The notes beneath the pieces are model-generated. The model was not told the DNA's origin and did no database searches. It saw only the letters and a program-made list of their open reading frames with translations. Shown in pieces: positions 1 to 5,917 of a stretch of DNA of 6,473 nt (its first letter is position 1; each line of letters starts with the position of its first letter). The stretch is from an uncultured Actinomycetes bacterium (GTDB lineage: Bacteria > Actinomycetota > Acidimicrobiia > Acidimicrobiales > Microtrichaceae): assembly GCA_903953195.1 (NCBI GenBank), contig CAJBIS010000438.1, forward strand, positions 1 through 6,473. Direction: 5' to 3'. A program made the translations under genes and the position numbers.

Positions 1-656
1 ACCGTGGTCGTCGTGTCGCCCTGACGGCGCAGGCCCGCCGAGCGTCCGCCTCCGGTGCCGGCGGTCGGGTCGAGCGTGGTCGCCGGCCCCGACGGAGTGG
101 CCGGCACCGCGGACGTCGTCGGTGCCAGCGTCGTCGACGGCGCCGCCTCCTGCGTCGGGATCTGCGGCTGCTTCGCCTGCTCGTCGGCCACCACCTGCGC
201 CGCGGTCACGCCGGCCGGCAGCCCCAGCTCCGTGCTCAACTGCGCGACCTTCGCCTCGGCCTCGGTCCGGGCCGGTCCGGCGAGCGTCGTGCCGAGATCA
301 CCGAGCACCGGACGGAACCGGAGTTCGGCGGTCTTGCCCACCGTGTCGAGCACCTGCTGTTGATCCTTCGCCCCCGGCAGCTGCACCAGGATCGTGTTGC
401 CCTGCCGGGAGACCTCGGGCTCGGCCACACCGAGCGCGTCGACACGGCGACGAATGATGGCGATGGCCTGGTCCAACTGCTCGGTGGACACGTCGTCGAC
501 GACCTGTCCGTTCTTCACCGGCTGGAGGTTCACCGAGATCCCGCCCTGCAGGTCCAGGCCGAGCGTCGGGGTGCGGCCCGACCAGATGGTGGCGATCAAC
601 AGGCCGTACGCCACCAGCATGGTGGCGAACATCAATCGCTCCGGATGCTTCCTCAT
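1..656 (-). CDS. secD: Protein translocase subunit SecD, N-terminal part (cut by left edge)
   Basis: SecD is a membrane subunit that, with SecF, uses the proton-motive force to help proteins leave the SecYEG channel on the outer face of the membrane. The first 218 codons are present; the rest, and any secF, lie beyond the left edge. Residues 8-26 form the first transmembrane segment. Residues 32-40 (LGLDLQGGI) are the SecD signature that follows TM1. Residues 62-94 match the conserved start of the large extracytoplasmic P1 domain (RRRVDALGVAEPEV, then ILVQLPG). From about residue 165 to the edge the chain becomes rich in Pro, Thr, Ala and Ser, like the spacers seen in actinobacterial SecD. 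The ATG at 656 is chosen because TM1 follows directly and a GAGGA sits 10 nt upstream (667-671). The gene lies 96 nt after yajC, its usual partner. The frame is open to the edge with no sign of damage. The identification is secure. Confidence 0.95.
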   Translation of the reverse strand, partial: MRKHPERLMFATMLVAYGLLIATIWSGRTPTLGLDLQGGISVNLQPVKNGQVVDDVSTEQLDQAIAIIRRRVDALGVAEPEVSRQGNTILVQLPGAKDQQQVLDTVGKTAELRFRPVLGDLGTTLAGPARTEAEAKVAQLSTELGLPAGVTAAQVVADEQAKQPQIPTQEAAPSTTLAPTTSAVPATPSGPATTLDPTAGTGGGRSAGLRRQGDTTTT

Positions 657-697
657 CGGTGCATCGTCCTCGTTCCGCGGGGTCGCCGGATCGGCAT
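653..697 (-). other. Tiny leader ORF overlapping the secD start (speculative)
   Basis: This is a 14-codon frame reading MPIRRPRGTRTMHR. Its TGA stop shares ATGA with the secD start codon, the geometry typical of translational coupling. Six of the 14 residues are Arg or His. It has no good ribosome-binding site of its own: the bases before its ATG are CTGCTG. It has no hydrophobic segment and no RAPP-type arrest motif. A short open frame in 96 nt of GC-rich DNA is expected by chance, so translation is not established. Confidence 0.15.
667..671 (-). promoter_or_regulatory. Shine-Dalgarno site of secD
   Basis: On the minus strand GAGGA lies 10 nt before the ATG at 656. The spacing is slightly long but usable, and it supports this start. 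The site lies inside the tiny leader ORF at 653-697, so ribosomes on that ORF would pass over it. Confidence 0.5.
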
Positions 698-725
698 CAG
701 CAGCAGGGTATCGGGCGCATCAGCA
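690..725. repeat. Imperfect direct repeat in the yajC-secD gap
   Basis: On the plus strand ATCGGCATCAGCA (690-702) recurs as ATCGGGCGCATCAGCA (710-725), which differs by a 3-base insertion. The shared exact core is GCATCAGCA, at 694-702 and 717-725, with starts 23 nt apart. On the transcribed strand each copy reads TGCTGATGC and contains the ATG of one of the two tiny ORFs. It could be a protein-binding or RNA element, or a small local duplication. Confidence 0.5.
697..720 (-). other. Second tiny leader ORF, chained to the next by TGATG (speculative)
   Basis: This is a 7-codon frame reading MRPIPCC. Its stop overlaps the ATG of the following 14-codon frame by one base (TGATG). It contains ATA, a codon usually rare in high-GC genomes, and two adjacent Cys codons. 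No clear ribosome-binding site precedes it. In-frame GTG and TTG codons just upstream could lengthen it by two or three residues. It may simply be chance sequence between yajC and secD. Confidence 0.1.
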
Positions 726-752
726 CCAACCGACGACCCGCCGTTCCCGATC

Positions 753-1226
753 TCAGGAATCCGAGGCGCTCTTCCCGTTGGTGCTCGACGACGAGCCACC
801 CTGCTTCGGAGTCACACGCCGAGAGATCACCGCCGGCTCCGGAGCCGAGGACGACTCGGTGGCCTTCTTGGCGCCACCGCCACCGAACAGGCCCCCGAGC
901 ATCCCGCCACTGGGGCGCTCCGCCGGGTCGGGCTCGCGGGTGGTGCGGCTGATCGATCCCTTGGCGACCCGGATCACCACGTCGTTGTCGACCTCGAGGT
1001 GGACCAGGTCGTCCTCGACGAAGTTGATGGTGCCGACGATGCCACCGGCCGTGACCACCTCTTCACCGGCCTCGAGCGACGCGATCAGCTGCTGCTGACG
1101 GGCCCGCTGCTTCCGCTGCGGCACCACCATCAGGTAGATGAGCAGGCCGAACGGGATGATGATGACGAGCAGTCCGAGCGGGTTGCCGCTCTGCTCCTGG
1201 GCCAACAGGTTCGCGAAGGTGTTCAC
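753..1226 (-). CDS. yajC: Sec translocon accessory subunit YajC, with long C-terminal tail
   Basis: YajC is a small single-span membrane protein that associates with SecD-SecF. Its exact role in export is still unclear for the family. The product is 157 residues, longer than the usual 90-120. Residues 16-35 form the transmembrane segment (GLLVIIIPFGLLIYLMVV), followed by the basic, Gln-rich PQRKQRARQQQ at 36-46. Residues 54-66 (GEEVVTAGGIVGT) and 84-93 are the conserved cytoplasmic core. From about residue 97 the tail is low in complexity: a Gly-rich hinge at 107-118 (GGMLGGLFGGGG), then a Ser-rich end. The start is GTG, chosen because it leaves a normal short N-terminus before the membrane span. 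The gene lies 62 nt after tgt and 96 nt before secD, the standard yajC-secD order. The frame is intact and the call is secure. Confidence 0.93.
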   Translation of the reverse strand: MNTFANLLAQEQSGNPLGLLVIIIPFGLLIYLMVVPQRKQRARQQQLIASLEAGEEVVTAGGIVGTINFVEDDLVHLEVDNDVVIRVAKGSISRTTREPDPAERPSGGMLGGLFGGGGAKKATESSSAPEPAVISRRVTPKQGGSSSSTNGKSASDS

Positions 1227-1229
1227 AGT

Positions 1230-1251
1230 CCCCGGATGCTAGGGGCCGGGG
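1230..1251 (-). promoter_or_regulatory. Inverted repeat just upstream of the yajC start
   Basis: CCCCGG (1230-1235) and CCGGGG (1246-1251) form a perfect 6-bp inverted repeat around a 10-nt spacer. In the yajC mRNA the 3' arm ends 3 nt before the GTG and contains the only SD-like bases, GGGG. A hairpin here would hide the start site. It has no U-tract, so it is not an intrinsic terminator. A 6-bp GC stem could arise by chance in this composition. Confidence 0.35.
1236..1241 (-). promoter_or_regulatory. Candidate -10 element for yajC-secD
   Basis: On the minus strand TAGCAT fits the actinobacterial TANNNT -10 pattern. It ends 9 nt before the GTG of yajC, so a transcript starting from it would be leaderless or nearly so, which is common in actinobacteria. 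No good -35 is seen; TTCCAC about 18 nt upstream is weak. The call rests on one short motif. It also overlaps the spacer of the inverted repeat at 1230-1251. Confidence 0.25.
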
Positions 1252-1288
1252 CGGCGGATGTGGAATCGCCGACCGTGGGATGGGCCGG

Positions 1289-2437
1289 TCAGACCCGGGC
1301 GCCGCCCGGATCGCTGCCGGACCACACCTCGGCGACGTCGTCCCGGAGGGCCCGGAGCGTTCCGGAGCGCACCGCCGCCCGGATTCGACCGATGTAGCCA
1401 CTCATCCACGTCAGGTTGTGGAGGCTGCACAGCGTGGCCGCCGACTGCTCGTCGACCGAGACCAGGTGACGCAGGTAGCCACGCGGGTAGCGAGCGCACG
1501 TGGGACACGGGCACGTCGCCGAGATCGGCTCCTCGCTCCGGATGAACTCGGCGCGGGTGATGTTGAGTCGACCGGCGTCCGTGAGCAGCGTGCCGTGCCG
1601 GGCCAGCCGTGTCGGGAGCACGCAGTCGAACATGTCGATCCCGCGGGACACAGCCTCGATGATCGACAACGGATCGCCCACCCCCATGAGGTACCGGGGC
1701 TGGTCCGTCGGGAGCAGCGCGACCGCGGCGTCGATCGCCGGCAGCATCTCGTCCCGACGTTCGCCGACCGAGAGCCCTCCGAGCGCGTAGCCGTCGAAGC
1801 CCAGTTCGACGGTGCGTTCCGCGGCCTCGCGACGCAGCGACACATCGACGCCGCCCTGCACGATGCCGAACAACGACTGGTCCTCGACGCGGCGCCGGGC
1901 CGCGAGCGCCCGCGCCGCCCATGCCGCCGTCCGCTCGACCGCGGCCCGGACGACGTGATCCGACGACGGCAGCGGCGGGCACACGTCGAGGACCATCTGG
2001 ACGTCGGCGCCGAGCTGCTCCTGGATCTCGACGGCGAGTTCGGGCGTCAACAGGTGCGCCGAACCGTCGTACGTCGAGCGGAACGCCGCGCCCTCGTCGG
2101 TGACCTTCGGTTCGAGCGAGAACACCTGGTACCCGCCGGAGTCCGTCAACATCGGACGGTCCCAACCGCACCAGCGGTGCAGTCCGCCGAGCGCGGCCAC
2201 GGCATCGGCGCCCGGACGCAGCATCAGGTGGTACGTGTTGGCGAGCAGCACCTCGACCGGCGGCACCGGTCCGGCGGCGTCACCGATGGCCTCCACGTCG
2301 TGGGTCGGGACGGCGCGCACCGTGCCGCGTGTGGCCACGGGCATGAACAACGGCGTGGCCACGGTGCCGCGGGCCAGCCGGAGTCGTCCGACTCGGGCGG
2401 CGCCGTCGGTGGCCTCGACGGTCAACTCGGCCCTCAT
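1289..2437 (-). CDS. tgt: tRNA-guanine transglycosylase, queuosine type
   Basis: Tgt swaps guanine 34 in the anticodon of Asn, Asp, His and Tyr tRNAs for the queuosine precursor preQ1. The product has 382 residues, the normal bacterial length. Visible landmarks are ANTYHLMLRPG at 66-76; the general-base Asp99 in TDSGGYQVFSL; substrate-pocket residues Asp151 and Cys153; GIVQGG at 191-196; GGLSVGE at 220-226; and the nucleophile Asp271 in DMFDCVLPTR. The zinc site C-x-C-x2-C-x25-H is complete at Cys309, Cys311, Cys314 and His340. The pocket reads DVCP where E. coli has DECT, but the key Asp and Cys remain. The ATG start overlaps the queA stop as ATGA and has GGAGGAGGA 6 nt upstream, so start and coupling are well supported. 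Its neighbour queA performs the next step on the same tRNA base. Confidence 0.96.
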   Translation of the reverse strand: MRAELTVEATDGAARVGRLRLARGTVATPLFMPVATRGTVRAVPTHDVEAIGDAAGPVPPVEVLLANTYHLMLRPGADAVAALGGLHRWCGWDRPMLTDSGGYQVFSLEPKVTDEGAAFRSTYDGSAHLLTPELAVEIQEQLGADVQMVLDVCPPLPSSDHVVRAAVERTAAWAARALAARRRVEDQSLFGIVQGGVDVSLRREAAERTVELGFDGYALGGLSVGERRDEMLPAIDAAVALLPTDQPRYLMGVGDPLSIIEAVSRGIDMFDCVLPTRLARHGTLLTDAGRLNITRAEFIRSEEPISATCPCPTCARYPRGYLRHLVSVDEQSAATLCSLHNLTWMSGYIGRIRAAVRSGTLRALRDDVAEVWSGSDPGGARV

Positions 2438-3495
2438 GCCGGCTCCTCCTCCACCGAGCGGGTCGCGGTCGCGTCGACCTCGACCTCGGCCCGGTCCAGC
2501 AGCATGGCGTCACCGAACGACAGGAACCGGTAGCCGGCCGCGAGGGCCTCACCGTAGAGGTCGCGCCACACCGGCCCCGTGAACGCCTCGATGAGCGCGA
2601 GCAGGGACGACCGGGGCAGGTGGAAGTTCGTGAGCAGACGGTCGACGACGGCGAAGCGGTCCCCCGGTGTGATGAACAACGACGTCCGACCCGACGGCGC
2701 GCCCGTGGCGGCCATCGACTCGAGCGACCGGACGGTCGTCGTGCCCACCGCCAGCACCGGTCGGCCGTCGTCACGTGCTGCCGTGACCGCGTCCCAGGTC
2801 GACGGCGGAACGGTGTACTGCTCCGAGTGGATCACGTGGTCCTCCACCCGTGTCGTGCTGATCGGGCGGAAGGTGTCGAGCCCGACGACCAGTTCCACCC
2901 GGTGGAGTTCCGCCCCGACGTCGCGGAGTCGGTCGAGGACCGCAGGGGTGAGGTGCAGACCGGCGGTCGGTGCGGCGACCGAACCCGGGACCCGGGCGAA
3001 CACGGTCTGGTAGCGCTCCGGATCGTCGAGTCGCTCGTGCACGTACGGCGGCAGCGGCACGACACCGCTGACATCGAGCGCGGCGAGCAGGTCGCCCTGA
3101 TGCACCGGCCGCACCATGCGACGGCCGTCGTCCAGTGTGGCTCCGAGCTCGAAGGCCAGGTCGCCGACGACCGCGTGCACGACCGACCCCTCCCGGAGCT
3201 TCCGCGACGGCCGGCACAGCGCCTCCCACCAACCGTCGGACGCGGCCTCGAGCAGCAGCACCTCCCCGTCGCTCGACCCGGGCCGACGCACGGCAACCCG
3301 CGCGGGCAGGACCCGGGTGTCGTTGAGGACGACCACCGTGCCCGGCTCGACGAGCGACGGCAGGTCGGACACGTGACGGTGCCGATCAGCGCCGTCGAGG
3401 ATCGGAACGAACAGCCGTGCGGCATCACGCGGCTCGGCGGGGTGCTGTGCGACCGCCGCCTCGGGGAGCTCGTAGTCGAGCTCCGAGGTGTCCAC
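2434..3495 (-). CDS. queA: S-adenosylmethionine:tRNA ribosyltransferase-isomerase
   Basis: QueA transfers and rearranges the ribosyl group of S-adenosylmethionine onto preQ1 at tRNA position 34, giving epoxyqueuosine. It acts in the cytoplasm directly after Tgt. The 353 residues match the family length. Conserved blocks appear in order: NDTRVLPAR (58-66), PLPPY (147-151), RYQTVFA (161-167), GSVAAPTAGLHLT (171-183), VGLDTFRP (204-211), HSEQY (223-227), GTTTVRSLES (251-260), LLTNFHLPRSSLL (287-299) and YRFLSFGDAMLL (322-333). The start is GTG at 3495; the N-terminus it gives (ELDYELPEAAVAQHP) aligns with E. coli QueA. No Shine-Dalgarno is visible in the 9 nt since the acyl-CoA dehydrogenase stop or just before it, so initiation probably relies on ribosomes ending that gene or on a weak start. 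The 3' end overlaps tgt by 4 nt. The frame is intact. Confidence 0.96.
   Translation of the reverse strand: MDTSELDYELPEAAVAQHPAEPRDAARLFVPILDGADRHRHVSDLPSLVEPGTVVVLNDTRVLPARVAVRRPGSSDGEVLLLEAASDGWWEALCRPSRKLREGSVVHAVVGDLAFELGATLDDGRRMVRPVHQGDLLAALDVSGVVPLPPYVHERLDDPERYQTVFARVPGSVAAPTAGLHLTPAVLDRLRDVGAELHRVELVVGLDTFRPISTTRVEDHVIHSEQYTVPPSTWDAVTAARDDGRPVLAVGTTTVRSLESMAATGAPSGRTSLFITPGDRFAVVDRLLTNFHLPRSSLLALIEAFTGPVWRDLYGEALAAGYRFLSFGDAMLLDRAEVEVDATATRSVEEEPA
2444..2452 (-). promoter_or_regulatory. Strong Shine-Dalgarno site of tgt inside the queA 3' end
   Basis: GGAGGAGGA ends 6 nt before the tgt ATG and is the best ribosome-binding site in the window. It also encodes part of the Glu-Glu-Glu run near the QueA C-terminus. 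With the ATGA overlap it indicates coupled translation, with tgt also able to recruit ribosomes itself. Confidence 0.75.
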
Positions 3496-3504
3496 GGCGG
3501 GTGA

Positions 3505-4653
3505 CTAGAAGCCCATGGAGCGGCCGATGATCTCCTTCATGATCTCGGTCGTGCCGCCGTAGATGGAGGTGATGCGGGCGTCGACGTAGGCCCGGGCGAT
3601 CGGGTACTCGTTCATGTACCCGTAGCCGCCGTGCAGCTGCACGCAGGTGTCCGCCACGCGCTTCTGCAGCTCGGTGCACCACCACTTCGCCATCGCCGCC
3701 GTCTCCGCGGTGAGCGTGCCCTCGTTGAGCGCCATGACGCACTGGTCGATGAACGACTCGCCGATGGTGATCTCGGTCTCCATCTCGGCGAGCTTGAAGC
3801 GGCTGTTCTGGAACGACCCGATCGGCTGGCCGAAGGCCGTGCGCTCGGCGGCGTACTCCCGTGTCCACGTGAGCATCGCCCGGGCATGCGCGATGCCGGT
3901 GGCCGCGATCGAGAGCCGCTCCTGCGGCAGGTTCTTGACGAGCAGCATGAAGCCCTCGCCCTCGTCGCCGATGCGGTTCTCGACGGGCACGCGCACATCA
4001 GTGAAGAACAGCTCGGCGGTGTCCTGCGCGTGCATCCCGACCTTGTCGAGGTTGCGGCCACGCTCGAAACCCTCCATGCCACGCTCGAGCACGATGATCG
4101 ACATGCCCTTGTGCTTCTGGGACGGATCGGTCTTCGCGGCGACGAGCACCAGGTCGGCGTTGATGCCGTTCGTGATGAACGTCTTCGAGCCGTTCACGAC
4201 GTAGGTGTCACCGTCGCGGATGGCCGAGGTCGTCATGGACGCCAGGTCGGAGCCGATGCCCGGTTCGGTCATGGCCACCGCAGTGATCAACTCACCCGAC
4301 GCGATGCCGGGCAGCCAGCGCGCCTTCTGCTCGTCGTTGCAGTAGTCGAGGAAGTACGGCAGACACACGTCGGTGTGGAGCGTCATGCCGAGGCCGTGCG
4401 GCAGCAGGTCGGCGACGCAGAGTTCCTCGGTGATGATGAGGCTGTAGCGGAAGTCATCGATGCCCGCGCCGCCGTACTGCTCGGGGACCGGCATGGCGAG
4501 GAAGCCCGACTCGCCGGCCTTCGCGAAGACCGACGGCGGCACGATCTCGGCCTCGGTCCACTCGTCACGGTGCGGAACGACCTCCCGTTCGAGGAAGGTC
4601 CGATAGGCCTTCCTGAACATCTCGTGTTCCTCGTCGAAGATCGTCCGTTCCAT
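3505..4653 (-). CDS. Acyl-CoA dehydrogenase, long-chain (LCAD) type
   Basis: This is an FAD enzyme that oxidises an acyl-CoA to the trans-2-enoyl-CoA, passing electrons to electron-transfer flavoprotein. It has 382 residues, the full family length. AMTEPGIGSDLAS (127-139) is the first family signature and QLHGGYGYMNEYPIARAYVD (339-358) the second; Arg271 in ERTAFGQPI is the conserved cofactor-contact region. At the C-terminus IYGGTTEIMKE (364-374) has Gly366 where medium- and short-chain enzymes carry the catalytic Glu. The base is instead expected at Glu245 in NLPQERL, as in LCAD and isovaleryl-CoA dehydrogenase. The whole C-terminal half resembles mammalian LCAD as I recall it. Chain length or branching of the substrate cannot be read from sequence. 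The ATG has GGAG 5 nt upstream, and an in-frame TAG lies a short way upstream of it. The gene sits 109 nt after ruvB and 9 nt before queA, an unexpected place for a catabolic enzyme. Confidence 0.92.
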   Translation of the reverse strand: MERTIFDEEHEMFRKAYRTFLEREVVPHRDEWTEAEIVPPSVFAKAGESGFLAMPVPEQYGGAGIDDFRYSLIITEELCVADLLPHGLGMTLHTDVCLPYFLDYCNDEQKARWLPGIASGELITAVAMTEPGIGSDLASMTTSAIRDGDTYVVNGSKTFITNGINADLVLVAAKTDPSQKHKGMSIIVLERGMEGFERGRNLDKVGMHAQDTAELFFTDVRVPVENRIGDEGEGFMLLVKNLPQERLSIAATGIAHARAMLTWTREYAAERTAFGQPIGSFQNSRFKLAEMETEITIGESFIDQCVMALNEGTLTAETAAMAKWWCTELQKRVADTCVQLHGGYGYMNEYPIARAYVDARITSIYGGTTEIMKEIIGRSMGF

Positions 4654-4762
4654 CAGTGCTCCGGAGGTGCTCGCGGCTACGACTCACACAGGATCGCGCA
4701 CCGGGGGCCCGGGCGAGTAGTTGGCGGGATGTCCGCCGCGCTGCGCCGACGGGCCCACGAGA
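4654..4762 (-). other. 109-nt gap between ruvB and the acyl-CoA dehydrogenase
   Basis: This is the longest non-coding stretch in the window. It is long enough to hold a promoter for the dehydrogenase-queA-tgt group. I found no TANNNT -10 element in it on the minus strand; the nearest, TACTCG and TAGCCG, lack the last T. GC-rich inverted pieces such as CCGG-GCCC-CCGG are present, but no T-tract follows, so no intrinsic terminator can be called. Confidence 0.5.
4659..4662 (-). promoter_or_regulatory. Shine-Dalgarno site of the acyl-CoA dehydrogenase
   Basis: GGAG lies 5 nt before the ATG at 4653. It is one half of the 8-base palindrome CTCCGGAG (4659-4666). The spacing is slightly short but supports this start. 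Confidence 0.5.
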
Positions 4763-5914
4763 TCACTCGAAGAGCGAGGGGTCGGCGCCCGGGAGCGCCG
4801 ATGCCGGTGGGACGAGGCCCAGGTGGTGCCAGGCCGCCGTCGTGGCCACCCGGCCCCGTGGGGTCCGCATGAGCAGGCCCTGCTGGATCAGGTACGGCTC
4901 GTACACGTCCTCGACCGTCTCGGTCGGTTCCGACACGGCGATCGCGAGCGTCGACAGGCCCACCGGCCCTCCGCCGAACCGCTCGCACAGGGCCGACAGG
5001 ACGGATCGGTCCACCTTGTCGAGACCGAGCTCGTCGATGCCGAAGAGCTCGAGTCCCTCGCGGGCCACCTGAGCGTCGATCGCGCCGTCGCCGTGGACCT
5101 CGGCCACGTCTCGGACGCGCCGCAGCAGCCGGTTGGCGATCCGTGGTGTGCCACGCGACCTGCGGGCGATCTCCTCGGCGCCGGCCCCATTGATCTCGGC
5201 GCCGAGGATGTTCGCCGCCCGGACGACGATGGCCCGGAGATCCTCTGGTTCGTAGAAGTCGAGACGGGCCACCAGTCCGAACCGGTCGCGCAGCGGTCCG
5301 GTGATCAGCCCGGTCCGCGTGGTGGCTCCCACCAGGCTGAACCGCGGCAGGTCGAGGCGGATCGAGCGCGCCGCCGGGCCCTTCCCGAGGACGATGTCGA
5401 GCTGGAAGTCCTCCATCGCCGGATAGAGCACCTCCTCGACCGACCTCGACAGACGGTGGATCTCGTCGATGAACAACACGTCGCCCTCGCCGAGCTTCGT
5501 GAGGATGGCGGCCAGATCGCCGGGCCGTTCGAGCGCCGGACCCGAGGTGATGTGGAGTTCCACGCCCATCTCGTGGGCGACGATCCCGGCGAGCGACGTC
5601 TTGCCCAGACCGGGTGGACCGGCGAACAGCAGGTGGTCGGCGGCCTGGGACCGGGCGCGGGCGGCGGCGAGGATGATCGACAGTCGTTCCTTGGTCTCGG
5701 CCTGACCCACGAACTCCTCGAGGGTGCGCGGTCGCAGACTCGACACCGGGTCCGCGAGCGCATCATCGAACCCGCCCGAGGTGGCCGGACCTCCGGACGA
5801 GCCCGAACCGGCGGCAGCGCCGGACCCGACGGCCCGGCTCGCGCCGCGGGCGTCGAGCGCGTCGGCCGCCTCGTCGGGCAGGGCGTTCGGGTCGAGCATC
5901 TCGTCACGCGCCAC
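4763..5914 (-). CDS. ruvB: Holliday junction branch-migration ATPase RuvB
   Basis: RuvB is the hexameric AAA+ motor that, loaded by RuvA, pumps DNA through Holliday junctions during recombination and fork repair. Residues 58-75 begin the conserved part. Walker A is GPPGLGKT (99-106), Walker B is DEIH (150-153), sensor 1 is GATTRTG (196-202), the arginine finger is in GPLRDRFG (206-213, probably Arg209), and sensor 2 is RGTPRIANRLLRR (254-266). The winged-helix domain ends with YLIQQGLLMRTPRGR (341-355). At 383 residues it is longer than E. coli RuvB (336). The excess is an N-terminal low-complexity region rich in Ala, Gly and Ser (residues 1-50) and a short C-terminal tail. The GTG start at 5914 lies 3 nt after the ruvA stop. 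An in-frame ATG at 5899, five codons in, is an alternative; neither has a strong Shine-Dalgarno. All motor residues are intact. Confidence 0.96.
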   Translation of the reverse strand: MARDEMLDPNALPDEAADALDARGASRAVGSGAAAGSGSSGGPATSGGFDDALADPVSSLRPRTLEEFVGQAETKERLSIILAAARARSQAADHLLFAGPPGLGKTSLAGIVAHEMGVELHITSGPALERPGDLAAILTKLGEGDVLFIDEIHRLSRSVEEVLYPAMEDFQLDIVLGKGPAARSIRLDLPRFSLVGATTRTGLITGPLRDRFGLVARLDFYEPEDLRAIVVRAANILGAEINGAGAEEIARRSRGTPRIANRLLRRVRDVAEVHGDGAIDAQVAREGLELFGIDELGLDKVDRSVLSALCERFGGGPVGLSTLAIAVSEPTETVEDVYEPYLIQQGLLMRTPRGRVATTAAWHHLGLVPPASALPGADPSLFE

Positions 5915-5917
5915 GGG

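Noticed and set aside
653..752. SecM, VemP or ApdA-like arrest peptide upstream of secD
   Set aside because: The tiny frames are 7 and 14 residues, with no signal or membrane segment and no RAPP-type motif, so a force-sensing arrest peptide is not supported.
1230..1251. Intrinsic terminator between tgt and yajC
   Set aside because: The inverted repeat has only 6 bp and is followed by ACTGTG rather than a U-tract, and it sits on the yajC start.
360..1397. Plus-strand open frame of 345 codons opposite secD, yajC and the end of tgt
   Set aside because: It crosses three supported genes and two gaps and has no domain signature. It is explained by GC bias.
1280..2533. Plus-strand open frame of 417 codons opposite tgt
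   Set aside because: It is the antisense shadow of an intact tgt. Its composition is rich in Arg, Gly and His with no motif.
2620..3504. Plus-strand open frame of 294 codons opposite queA
   Set aside because: It is an antisense shadow of a gene in which every conserved QueA block is present.
3535..3570. Loss of the C-terminal catalytic Glu as evidence of a dead acyl-CoA dehydrogenase
   Set aside because: LCAD and isovaleryl-CoA dehydrogenase also have Gly here and use a Glu in the region corresponding to Glu245, which is present.
4690..4762. Terminator after ruvB
   Set aside because: GC-rich pieces can pair weakly, but no stable stem with a following T-run exists.
3631..4872. Long plus-strand open frame of 413 codons opposite the acyl-CoA dehydrogenase
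   Set aside because: It mirrors a gene with clear family motifs. High GC at third codon positions on the minus strand removes stops from an antisense frame. The translation shows no recognisable domain.
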